This document shows positions 52,554-60,860 of a DNA stretch of 64,000 nucleotides, piece after piece. Below the pieces are notes generated by a model. That model saw only the letters and a program-made list of their open reading frames with translations. It did not search any database and was not told the DNA's origin. The stretch's first letter is position 1. Every line of letters starts with the position of its first letter. Position numbers and translations under genes: made by a program. This DNA is from Prorocentrum cordatum (taxonomy: Eukaryota > Sar > Dinophyceae > Prorocentrales > Prorocentraceae): NCBI GenBank assembly GCA_963575745.1, contig CAUYUJ010002714.1, forward strand, positions 454,633 to 518,632, written 5' to 3'.

Positions 52554-52591
52554 GCTGGCAATGGACACTGATGGTCACGGGGCCCATGGGT

Positions 52592-52819
52592 CAAGCAGTG
52601 GCGAAGCGTCCCGGCTTGCCTATAGCCCTACCAAACAATGTTCTAAGGACCTTCTGTGGTTCCCACGAACTGCTCTTAGATCATGTCTGGCGGAGTCTGC
52701 TGTCTTGTTTTAACACATCGGGTTTATGTTCTAATAACATTGTTTTAGAACATTTGTGGGTTCTAAGAATATTTCGTGGTAGGACTATAGGAATGCCGGG
52801 ACGGTCGGTCCCTGCTCAA
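52592..52819 (+). mobile_element. Dispersed element, family I, copy 1
   Basis: About 228 bp. Starts CAAGCAGTGGCGAAGCGTCC and ends GACGGTCGGTCCCTGCTCAA. The AT-rich interior carries several TGTTCTAA / TTAGAACA motifs, and GTGGTAGGACTATAGGAATG near the end. Copies: 57711-57938 and 62984-63190. Non-coding, same orientation in all three places. Confidence 0.85.
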
Positions 52820-53140
52820 ATGGGGGGTGGGCCAGGTGTGTCAACGTCCACCGTCTCTTGAGGACCTGGGGCACCGGTCCCTGAGGCGACGGATGCGTGT
52901 AGATTTTAGCCGCGTTTTTTTTATAATTTTGTTTTGGTCAGGGACGTGTTTTGCAACCGAGGAGCCATACTGAAAGGAGTTCATCGTTCCACCACCCCCA
53001 GGCTTCCTATTGAAAGCATCAGTGCGCGAGGCGCTGGGTTCCAATGCTTTTTCTGGCCTCGCGGTCTCGGGCCGCATGTTCAATATCTGGTGGACTTCCG
53101 CCCATCCCGCCACTGTGCCTGGCTCGCAGGTCAGAAGCTT
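52820..53140. other. Unique sequence, no gene seen
   Basis: Mixed composition with a short T run. No exon recognised. Confidence 0.4.
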
Positions 53141-53144
53141 CTTG

Positions 53145-53720
53145 AAAGCCTGTTGGGATCTCTTGAGATGCCTCTCGGAGGCATCTTGGGGCCTCTCGTG
53201 GGCCTCCTGCGGGCCTCTGGGGCATTCTTTGGGCCTCTCGGGTGCCTCCTGCGGCTTCGCGGGGGCTTATTGGGTCCTTGGGGCGGATGGCTCGAAATCA
53301 CCGATGGAATTCCCCATCCTGTGCCCATCTTTGGGCCCCTCCACCTTTGGGAGCTCCTGAGCTGTTTTGGGGTGATCTTGGGAACCTCGTCGGCCGTCCT
53401 GGATGCTGGGAAAGCCTAAGCGGAAGCGGCGAACATGATGAATATATTTGGATTCCGAAGAGAATTGTACGATTTTTGCTTGGGACCCTCTTGGGGTTGC
53501 TCTTCTCTCATGGGGCATGCTATGGGCCCCTTGGGCCGTCTTGAAGCTATCGTGGACCAGTCCAGGGCCTTCTTTGGCCATCTGAGGCCGTTCTGGAGTC
53601 AGTCTCGAAGGTTCCTGGCAGCTCCAAAGAGCTCCCGTGGGTTCCCGGAGCCCTCAGGAGCTCCCAGCTGCTTCTAAGAGCTCCCAAGAGCTTCAAAGGG
53701 CTCCCAAGAAATTCCAGTAA
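53145..53720. repeat. TCTTGGGGCCTC tract
   Basis: CTTGGGGCCTCTCGTGGGCC-type units, then AGCTCCCAAGAGCT-type palindromic units at 53610-53720. Confidence 0.82.
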
Positions 53721-54292
53721 ACCCTTGCATCTCCTTGGAAGGTGCGGGTCCGGGCCCCCTAAAGAACCTCCCTCACTAAACTCCTGGACCTCTCAGAGCT
53801 GCATGAGCCCTGGGGCACTCTACTACGCGTTGAAGGCTCGGTGGCGGATTAAAACCATTCGGGTTGACCCGAAAGGGGGTCCAGCGACAACGGGGTGGTG
53901 CAATAGAATTGTGGGATTGCACTACATTTGGGGCGTGCGATACATTTCGGGGCGCAAGTGTGTTGCTGTATTCTCGCGTGCAATGCATGACTTGCAATAC
54001 AATGCAATACAATGCTCCGGCGCAGTACATCTGCAGTACAATCGCCCCAAATCAATTGCACAACCCCCCCTTTCAGCTGGACCCCCCCTTGGGGTCACCC
54101 GAAGCCATGGGAGCGTGGAGTGGGGCCCCGTGAGGTGGTTCCCGAGCACGCGCTGCGATGCTCTTCCTCCCCCAGCGGCCCGTCCAACAGGCGTCGCCCC
54201 GCGTCCCGTGCCCCCCCGCGCCACTGCTGCCCCATCGTGCCCCCTCGCGGCGACGCCCGGCGCCGCGCTCCCTCTTTCGCCGCGGCCGCGAG
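53721..54292. other. No gene seen; ACAATGCAATAC repeats
   Basis: 53975-54050 holds short TGCAATACAATG repeats. 54140-54290 is C-rich. Confidence 0.45.
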
Positions 54293-54343
54293 GCCGTGCA
54301 GAAGAAGAAGGGCAACGAGATCTGGGCGAACTTCTGCGAGTCC
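54293..54343 (+). CDS. Candidate short internal exon, unknown protein
   Basis: After GGCCGCGAG and before GTGGTGGG. Reads AVQKKKGNEIWANFCES, all but complete G/C third positions in a block of Lys/Asn/Glu/Phe codons that GC-rich noise would not favour. Not recognised. The donor could also lie three bases later. Confidence 0.45.
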
Positions 54344-54564
54344 GTGGTGGGAGCCGCAGCTCCAAGCTCGGCGCGATCGATTCTCGAGGGAGGCGAAGCG
54401 GCACGAGCATACGAGATGCAAGCCTGCGGCGGTCTGCGCGGAGCTCTTGGATCTGCATTGGGGCTCCCCGGCGGAGCCTCGGGCGCCTGCGCGCGCCAGG
54501 GGGGGGGGGTCTCCCAGCGCCGAGCCCAGAAGTCCGCGCGGGTCTCCGTCAGGGTGGGTTTGCT

Positions 54565-54743
54565 CAGCGAGCGAAAATCTGTATGAAATAAACTTGTTCG
54601 CCGTCGGGGACACCTGCCCCTGGGCGGCTGGAGAGTTTATACCCCTGCGGTGCCACCGTGAGGGTATAAACTTTCCAGCCGCCCAGGGGCAGGTGTCCCC
54701 GACGGCGAACAAGTTTATTGTATACCGTTCTTCGCCCGTGAAG
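54565..54743. mobile_element. Fold-back element, family J
   Basis: The core arms 54587-54644 and 54660-54719 are inverted almost without mismatch (AATAAACTTGTTCGCCGTCG against CGACGGCGAACAAGTTTATT; CCCCTGGGCGGCTGGAGAG against CTTTCCAGCCGCCCAGGGG). Weaker pairing extends to GAGCGAAAATC / GTTCTTCGCCCG. The loop is CTGCGGTGCCACCGTGA. Half copy at 41192-41272. Non-coding. Confidence 0.9.
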
Positions 54744-54971
54744 TTGCGATCGAAGCGGGTAGGGGAAAGAATTGGTGACGAGGACGGACCGCAGTGCAGG
54801 TGCACTTTGATCAGGGCTCGCGGTCGGTGCCACCGCGGGCGTGGCCGACAATGGTACACGGGGCCGCCTGCCCAGCAGCGGCCGCCGCTTGGACAACCTT
54901 TGTGGTCGTGCATGGTGTGCCCGTGTTGTCCGCAACCATGTCGGGTGTTCGAGTGAGAAGATAATATTTCA
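54744..54971. other. Unique spacer
   Basis: No gene seen. Confidence 0.4.
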
Positions 54972-55080
54972 GGAGGGGAAAGAAGCACACAGACACAATG
55001 AATCGTCGACTCCCCAGAAAATATGGGAACATGTGGGAAGTGGGGGGAAGACGAAAACCCAGAAAATATTGGAAAATATG
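54972..55080. repeat. Dispersed repeat, family F, copy 3
   Basis: GCACACAGACACAATGAATC, GTCGACTCCCCAGAAAATAT and GGGGGGAAGACGAAAACCC, best match to 27842. Confidence 0.8.
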
Positions 55081-55175
55081 GGGAGTATGTTTATTTGTGT
55101 GTGTGTTTGTATTTGTTTGTGTGTGTCCTGGGGCCTCTTCAGTGCTGCATACCCGTAGATCTGCGTCGGACCCTC

Positions 55176-55275
55176 NNNNNNNNNNNNNNNNNNNNNNNNN
55201 NNNNNNNNNNNNNNNNNNNNNNNNNNNNNNNNNNNNNNNNNNNNNNNNNNNNNNNNNNNNNNNNNNNNNNNNNNN
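55176..55275. other. Assembly gap (100 N)
   Basis: Exactly 100 N, a standard scaffold gap of unknown true size, ending directly in a GGA/GGC tract; the missing sequence is probably the same low-complexity repeat. Confidence 0.99.
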
Positions 55276-55590
55276 GAGGAGGAGGAGGAGGAGGCGGAGG
55301 CGGAGGCGGAAGCGAAGGCGGAGGCGGAGGCGCAGGCGAAGGCGGAGGCGGAGGCGGAGGCAGAGGCGGAGGCGGCGGCGGAGGAGGGGGAGGAGGAGGA
55401 GGAGGAGGAGGAGGAGGAGGAGGAGGAGGAGGAGGAGGAGGAGGCGGAGGCGGAGGCGGAAGCGAAGGCGGAGGCGGAGGCGGAGGCGGAGGCAGAGGCG
55501 GAGGCGGCGGCGGAGGCGGAGGAGGGGGAGGAGGAGGAGGGGGAGGAGCAGGAGGAGGAGGAGGAGCAGGAGGAGGAGGAGGAGAATCAT
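55276..55590. repeat. GGA / GGAGGC tract
   Basis: GGAGGCGGAGGC hexamers with GGAAGCGAAGGC variants and pure GGA runs. Two halves (55300-55395 and 55440-55525) repeat one another. Confidence 0.95.
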
Positions 55591-56214
55591 CACGAAGCGG
55601 CAGCACTACGGCACATCAATCAGGCCTGTCTCTCGCGCGAGCCACGTTTGTGCGCGGGCGCACGGCATTTCTCACGCGATCCACGTTTGGGCGGGCGCGC
55701 GGCTGTTCAACACGTGTCCACGACCATGGGTTTTGCGCAATTTTGTTATCTAGCCTTTTTTGTGTGGCTGAAGTTTGCGTGCAGATCTGTGGGGCGGCTG
55801 AAACAACTGGTTTGGGTGGTGCTCGATGTGCAGCGACGCGTCATGAAGTTCAACGCTACGGCACGCCTGCTTGGGCGTGCCCCCGCGCTAATTATGATAG
55901 AATGGATGACCGTTGCGCACGCGTTGCGCAGTTTGATATTCGACAGGATTTTGGCGAGCCTGGACCCAGACAGCATCTCACCGTATATTTCAAATACATG
56001 TGATGCAAGCCATCCAGCTGCCTGCGACACACCCCGCCACCACGTCTGTACAACAGCGCTGTAGGAACAACGCAATTCCGACACGTGCTGAGCTTTGTGG
56101 GGCGTCTGTCCGACTTCAGCGGCGGCGGGCGGCTGTCCGACCTAAAGCTGATGGAGATTGGAAATTTGCTTGCCCCTTTCTGGGGTCACTCGAGGCAGCG
56201 ACAAGGACGAAGAA
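55591..56214. other. Unique sequence, no gene recognised
   Basis: Less GC-rich than its surroundings. One + frame (55648-56061) is open for 138 codons (FNATARLLGRAPALIMIEWM and on) but no family is recognisable. Could be retroelement debris. Confidence 0.35.
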
Positions 56215-56400
56215 TGAAAGGGAGGAGGAGGAGGAAGAGGAGGAGGAGGAGGAAGAGGAAGAGGAGGAGGAGGAGGAGGAGGAAGCGGAGGCGGAGCGGG
56301 AATACGAGGTGGATCGTGGTGCAGGGGGATGTCCAAGGAGGAGGAAGTGGAGGAGGAGGAGAAGATCAAGGCGGAAGAGGGATGACGAGTGATGATGGGA
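56215..56400. repeat. GGA/GAGGAA tract
   Basis: Purine-rich triplets on +, with short non-repeat interruptions. Confidence 0.9.
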
Positions 56401-56469
56401 TGATGAGGAGAAGGCGTGCACAGGAGAAGAGGGACGATCAGCGAGGGATGGACACGACACTCACATTGA

Positions 56470-56570
56470 TTTTCGGAACTCCGCGCGGATGTCTTGGATC
56501 GGCATGGGATACCCCCGCGCTCCGCGGTGCGGGTCCGGCGCTTATCCAAGGAATCCGCGCGGACCTCAGA
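56470..56570. mobile_element. Fold-back element, family C, copy 2
   Basis: ACTCCGCGCGGATGTCTTGG at the left and CCAAGGAATCCGCGCGGACC at the right are inverted; the middle is shorter than in 29142-29285. Confidence 0.82.
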
Positions 56571-56630
56571 AAGTTGTTGTTTATTCCATTACGCGTGCCT
56601 CGAGATGAGGACAAAGGAGGAAGAGCAGGA

Positions 56631-56760
56631 ATGAGGCTCCTTGTCGCGCCGGCCCTGCCCCGCACCAAGGGTGGCGCCAAGCGCGACCCTGCCTCGCGGA
56701 CCCCCGCCGAGTTAGAGGCCTTCCTGAGGGAGGCGGACCCAGAAGGCGCGGGCGCGCGCG
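56631..56760 (+). CDS. Candidate exon, unknown protein
   Basis: The + frame reads LPRTKGGAKRDPASRTPAEL then EAFLREADPEGAGA. Charged, helical, high G/C third positions. AG|GCCTTCCTGAGGGAGGCGG at 56720 closely resembles the acceptor and start of the exon at 34362, so a shorter exon from 56722 is possible. Not recognised. Confidence 0.4.
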
Positions 56761-57114
56761 CGCGCGCGGCGGGGCGTTCTGGGTGCCCACAGGTGTCGAG
56801 AATGCCGCGCCTGTTTTCTCGTGTGCCGATTTCCCGCCTGCAGGCCGGTCGCTGGAGCAGGTGTTGCCGCCCTGCTTCGATGGTCCAGGGGCCTTCTCCT
56901 TGCTCTCCTCTTGCACGGGCTGGGCATGCGCCCCGCCGGCGTCTGGAACGGCCTGCCCTGCTTCGGGTCTCCGCCCACCCGCGATGGGCCTGTGCCGCTG
57001 TCGCAGGTCGGCTGGCCTTGCATCGGCGACTACACAGGCCGGAGGCCTAGGGGTTGACACCAGCACCAATATTCGGGAGCCTCGAGACGGGGGTCAATGC
57101 AAACGGGGGTCAGC
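56761..57114. other. Unique GC-rich sequence
   Basis: No further exon recognised. Confidence 0.4.
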
Positions 57115-57310
57115 CAGGGCACCGGATGCTGCAGGATCCTGCGAAGACCCCCTCTGGCTGACCCGGGTTAGCGAGCCGCTCGTGGCCGCCAGGCGGCCGC
57201 GCATATCGGCTGACCCGTGTTTGCGAAGACCTGCGTTTCAGTTTTTTCCCTGCATTGCAGTTTTTGGTTTCCTGCTGACCCGGGTCTGGACTGAGTTGGG
57301 TCAGAAGATC
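57115..57310. repeat. CTGACCCGGGTCTGG minisatellite, second block
   Basis: GCTGACCCGGGTTAGCGAG, GCTGACCCGTGTTTGCGAAG and GCTGACCCGGGTCTGGACTG, with TGCTGCAGGATCCTGCG at the start; related to 29290-29535. Confidence 0.75.
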
Positions 57311-57334
57311 CTCCGATGGGCCTCCACCGAAGAG

Positions 57335-57430
57335 AGATGATCCCGATCTCGGCGATGGTGGTACTAGTTCGGGCTTCCAAGGTGGCCGCAAGATTACCAC
57401 CAACACCAAGATCTAGGATCGCCTTCCCTT
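57335..57430. repeat. Dispersed repeat with GATCTCGGCGATGGTGGTA
   Basis: Similar to 42605-42690; right part ACCAACACCAAGATCTAGGA is the near-inverse of the left TCCCGATCTCGGCGATGGTG. Confidence 0.6.
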
Positions 57431-57454
57431 GGTCTAGGCCTCCCAGATTGGGTC

Positions 57455-57668
57455 CGAGTGGATGGGTCGGACGATCGCGCCGCATCGCCGATACATCCGC
57501 GATGCGGCTCGATGTGGAGCCCGATGTGCTTCACGTCGACGTCGCCGATGCATCGCCGACGTCGACGATGCATCGCCGGTGTATCGCCGATGAATCGCCG
57601 ATGTATCGGCGCTTTATCGGCGATGCGGCGCGATCCTCCGACCCCATCTACTCCGACCCCATCTAGGA
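57455..57668. mobile_element. Fold-back element, family K, copy 2
   Basis: GGATGGGTCGGACGATCGCG and CGCCGCATCGCCGATAC at the left; GGCGATGCGGCGCGATCC and GACCCCATCTACTCCGACCC at the right. The centre is a CGATGCATCGCCGACGTCG-type array. Confidence 0.78.
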
Positions 57669-57710
57669 GGCTTCTACTTGGTGGAGGCAACCCTCGGTGT
57701 TGGTGTTTCA

Positions 57711-57938
57711 GCCAGTGGCGAAGCGTCCAGGCTGGCATATAGGCCGACCAAAAACGGTTCTAAGAACCTTTTGTGGTTTGCACGACATGTTCTTAGAACA
57801 TTTCCGGCTGGGACTGTGGTGTTTTATTACATTGGGGGTCTTCTGAGAACACGGTTTTTGTTCTTAGAACACTGCTTGGTTCTACGAACATTTCATGGTA
57901 GGCCAATAGGAATGCCGGGACGGTCGGTCCCTGCTCAA
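57711..57938 (+). mobile_element. Dispersed element, family I, copy 2
   Basis: GCCAGTGGCGAAGCGTCCAG at the left, ATAGGAATGCCGGGACGGTC at the right; interior ATGTTCTTAGAACATTTCCG and TTTGTTCTTAGAACACTG. Matches 52592 and 62984. Confidence 0.85.
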
Positions 57939-58104
57939 GGTGTTGGTGCCCATTTCTGAGCCTCCAAGAAGGGTGCGGCTACGCCAGGGTGTGCTCTGCG
58001 ATCGGCGACGCTGGGGGCCCGGGAGGGGCACGACGCGCTTCTCGTCGGGCCTCCTGCGCGGGCGCGGCGGCGAGCCCCGTCGAGGTCCCCGCCCGCGCGC
58101 CAGG
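57939..58104. other. GC-rich spacer
   Basis: No gene seen. Confidence 0.4.
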
Positions 58105-58263
58105 GTGAAGTCGGGCGTGTCCGTCTACAGGAGGAATATTCAAGCATAGTCTGGGAACCACGTTTTGAGTATTTGCTGCTGCTTTTTTTTGGGGGGGGGT
58201 AAGTTTAGAGTATACTTTATTTGTCGCCCGAAATCCGCCCCTCGGGGGACACGCCCGACCTAA
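58105..58263 (+). mobile_element. Introner-like element, family A, copy 5
   Basis: 159 bp flanked by an exact 7 bp direct repeat CGCCAGG (58098-58104 and 58264-58270). It begins GTGAAGTCGGGCGTGTCCGT and ends GGGGGACACGCCCGACCTAA, with inverted termini of about 24 bases. AT-rich interior, no protein. The left end is a usable GTGAAG donor. The nearest AG on the right is inside the flanking CGCCAGG. Confidence 0.82.
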
Positions 58264-58270
58264 CGCCAGG

Positions 58271-58379
58271 TTGCCCCCTCAGCGGGTCGGTTGCAACCCA
58301 CACCCTTTGCAAGGCACACCTTCGGAGTCGCCGATTCCAGACCCTGCCGGCGTCAGTGCTCGCTGGATTCGAAGAAGAG
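58271..58379. other. Unique spacer
   Basis: No gene seen. Confidence 0.4.
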
Positions 58380-58500
58380 CTCCGCGCGGATTTCTTGGTT
58401 CTGCGCTGGGGACCCCTGGCGGCGCCTCCAGCGCCGCCCCTAGTGCGCTCTGCGCGCCAGGGAGGGGGTCCAGCGCAGATCCAAGAAACCCGCCGCGGAG
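58380..58500. mobile_element. Fold-back element, family C, copy 3
   Basis: CTCCGCGCGGATTTCTTGGT with TCTGCGCTGGGGACCCCTGG on the left; CCAGCGCAGATCCAAGAAAC and CGCCGCGGA on the right; centre GGCGGCGCCTCCAGCGCCGC as in 29142. Confidence 0.85.
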
Positions 58501-59095
58501 CGCCAACAGCTTATGTTTACGGCTTTTTTTGTGTGATTATTCTATGGATTCAGCTACGCGCCGACGTCGTCGAGCCGGGTCTGCTGCACTCCCCTAGAAG
58601 ACACTTAAGGGAAGGGAGAGGAGCGCAGCTGCGGTCCAGGCGAGGCGGCGCGTTCGGCGGAGGTCTCCCCTGTGGTCGACGGGCGTGCTCGGCGAGGAGG
58701 GCAGTGCGGACCTAGGTCGCGAACGTCTGCAGTCAGCGCGCCCGGTAAGGGCGCGCGTCCTCGTCCAGGGTGCCCCTGGTGTCCCTGCCACTGCGGTCTG
58801 TCCTTTGCAGTTTTCACTGGCCGCCCGCCGCCCAAGAGTTCGGCCCCCCAGGGTCTTGCGTCCTGACCACCCGTCCTGAAAATAGACGTTTTGGCTGCAG
58901 CCCACCTGGCCCAAGGGCTCGAGCCAGGAGGGGGAGGCGGGGGAGGGCAAAGGCGGGAGGTACGGGAGGCCAGGGGGAGGGGAGGAGTGCGGAAAGTGCA
59001 GAGACAGAGGGAGAGGGGAAGCCCATCGGCGGTGTCGACCCCCCTCTGGCTCTCGCACTTGTGGCCCTTCCCCATATCATGCTTCTCACTTCACG
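58501..59095. other. Unique, then G-rich sequence
   Basis: 58910-59030 is GGGGAGG-rich. No exon recognised. Confidence 0.4.
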
Positions 59096-59559
59096 TCCCC
59101 CTCCTCCTCCTCCTCCTCCTCCTCCTCATTATCATCCTGTTCATTTCATCTTCCTTAGCGTTGTCGTCGTTCTCCTGATCATGCTTCCTCCTATACCCCC
59201 CCCTTCCTCTTCGTTCCTCTTCCCCCGCCCCTCCTCCCCACTTCCGTACTTCTCCCTTCCCTTGCTCTCCTTTTCCCCTTCCCTTCCTCCCTCGCCTCCT
59301 CGCTCCTCCTCGCCATCGTCCTCAGATTCCTTCTTCTCGATTCCTTATTCCTTTTTCCTCGGCTCGTATGTAGCCGATGTTAGACGGAAGTGCGAGACTT
59401 GTTCGCTCGTTCGATTGTTTCTTCGTCCTCCTTTCTCCCGTCATCTCCATCCCTCCTCCCTCCTCTCTCCTCCCTCCTCTCTCCTCCCTCGCTCCCTCCT
59501 CGCGCCGCATCCCTCCCTCCTTCTCCCCTCCTCTTCCCCTCCTTCCTCCCTCCTCCCTC
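59096..59559. repeat. CT-rich tract
   Basis: CTCCTC triplets 59097-59129 followed by 430 bases of pyrimidine-rich CTCCCTCCTTC on +, ending directly at the relict spliced leader. Confidence 0.85.
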
Positions 59560-59581
59560 TCCGTGGCCATCTTGGCTCAAG
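59560..59581 (+). other. Relict dinoflagellate spliced leader (20 of 22 bases)
   Basis: The 22 bases match the DinoSL exon (D-CCGTAGCCATTTTGGCTCAAG as known) except A to G at position 6 and T to C at position 12, both transitions. The leader is added to mRNA by trans-splicing, so finding it in the genome without the downstream GT of an SL gene marks a reverse-transcribed mRNA. No GT donor follows (next bases TTTTCGAGC), so this is not an SL RNA gene. Confidence 0.85.
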
Positions 59582-59645
59582 TTTTCGAGCTTTCCTCTGC
59601 GAAACCAGTTGAGGCCCGTGGTCCGCGGCTTGCTTTCGTTGTCGC

Positions 59646-60853
59646 ATGGTTCGCCTCAGGCGGAGCGCTGAGTGGTCTGCCAAAAACAGAGCGCGTCCGT
59701 CCAGAGCCAACAACCAGGCTGTGCGCTGGTCTGTGGCGCCTCGCTCTCGTGCTCTGCTGCGTGCAGCCGTGGGGCGCAAGCAGCGGCGTGATGCGGCAGT
59801 GCCTTGGGTACTACAGGCGGGGCACTCACAAGCCGCCAGGGGCCCCTTGGATCAACAGGTCTGATCACGTGGTGTTCGCAGCGCAGACTTCCGAAGGGGT
59901 CGGCGTTTATGGGGGTGCCAGCTCCCAGGAATTTCCAGTGCCGGGGGCTCCGGAGCTTGCAACCCGGCGTGAGGAGGAGTTGGCCCATTGACGGGGAGCC
60001 TTGTGCAAGCAGATGGTGCAGCTCTCCAGGGCGGCACGGATTCCAGTCCTGCCCCTCCTCGGGCTGCGGGCACCAGTCCCGAGCAGAGCAGTCCTACCGT
60101 GTCCAAAGAGAGGGCGCATCGAACATATTGCTAGCATGATCAGGAAAGTGGGTCCTGCTGACACTGCCCTCCAGGATCAGCTCAGTCAAGGTCGGCAGCA
60201 GCTACAGACTGCCATGAAGCAAACTTGCAGTAACAACCTGGCCGCGGCAATCGGGTCTGTGGAGAAAACTTAGATGGCGGTGCAGGCAGCAGAAGCAGCG
60301 GAGGTCGAAACTGCGTCACACGTTATTGTGTTGGAGGAACAGCTCTGCGTGGATGTCGTCGCTTTTACGGATGCTTAGAAGAAACCGATCTTGTCTCTTC
60401 TCTTTTACCGCGCCTGGAAGACCCTGTGGCTCATGTTGCTGATGTTGTCCAGTCTCTTGGTGGCGAGCGTTTCGCAACCGACTTGGCAGCTATGGCAGCG
60501 ACGGTGGCCAAGCTCAAGGCGGAGCCTGGCATCGCGGCCTCGCAGCCGCCGCCGCCCATGGCAAGTGAGGCAGCTGCCTGAAGGGGCTGCCAGTGGGAGC
60601 GACGGCGCTGGTGCAGCTGGCGGAGACGACGAAGGCGGCAACAAACCAGTTGACTTTGCCAAGCAGGCTAACGGTTGACGGGCTCGATGGTTCGACTTGC
60701 CGAGACCATCTCAAGGCGGCTGGCGTTGTTGTGGACGGCCTTGTGCCATCCAGCACTGACGATGAATACCTCAAGTGGGTGCAAGATCAGCTCGAGAGAT
60801 ATTCGGCCATCGCCAGTTCAGTCGCCACGAAGGTCAAGACTGACTTGAAGTAG
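59646..60853 (+). pseudogene. LINE ORF1-like remnant
   Basis: The first ATG after the relict leader is at 59646 and opens a 72-codon basic peptide (MVRLRRSAEWSAKNRARPSR); later parts are in three frames with at least one in-frame stop (60271). Leu/Ala/Gln-rich heptad-like segments dominate. In intact relatives this protein coats element RNA. Confidence 0.5.
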
Positions 60854-60860
60854 AAGGGTG

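Larger units (their letters stand above)
59560..60860 (+). mobile_element. 5' part of a second LINE, starting with a relict spliced leader
   Basis: The unit begins with the spliced-leader match (59560-59581), then a short 5' leader and a broken ORF1. Helical fragments appear in the order seen in dinoflagellate LINE ORF1: RIEHIASMIRKVGPADTALQ and DQLSQGRQQLQTAMKQT (60114-60222, frame 1), after a stop AVQAAEAAEVETASHVIVLE (frame 1), then VAHVADVVQSLGGERFATDL (frame 3, 60426) and DEYLKWVQDQLERYSAIASS (frame 2, 60764). No endonuclease or RT follows recognisably. Best read as a reverse-transcribed, trans-spliced LINE mRNA, now decayed. Alternatively it is a processed pseudogene of a host coiled-coil gene. 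Confidence 0.6.

Noticed and set aside
59560-59581. Functional spliced-leader RNA gene
   Set aside because: No GT donor follows the leader and no Sm-site-like region is seen; two positions differ from the leader. It fits a reverse-transcribed copy.
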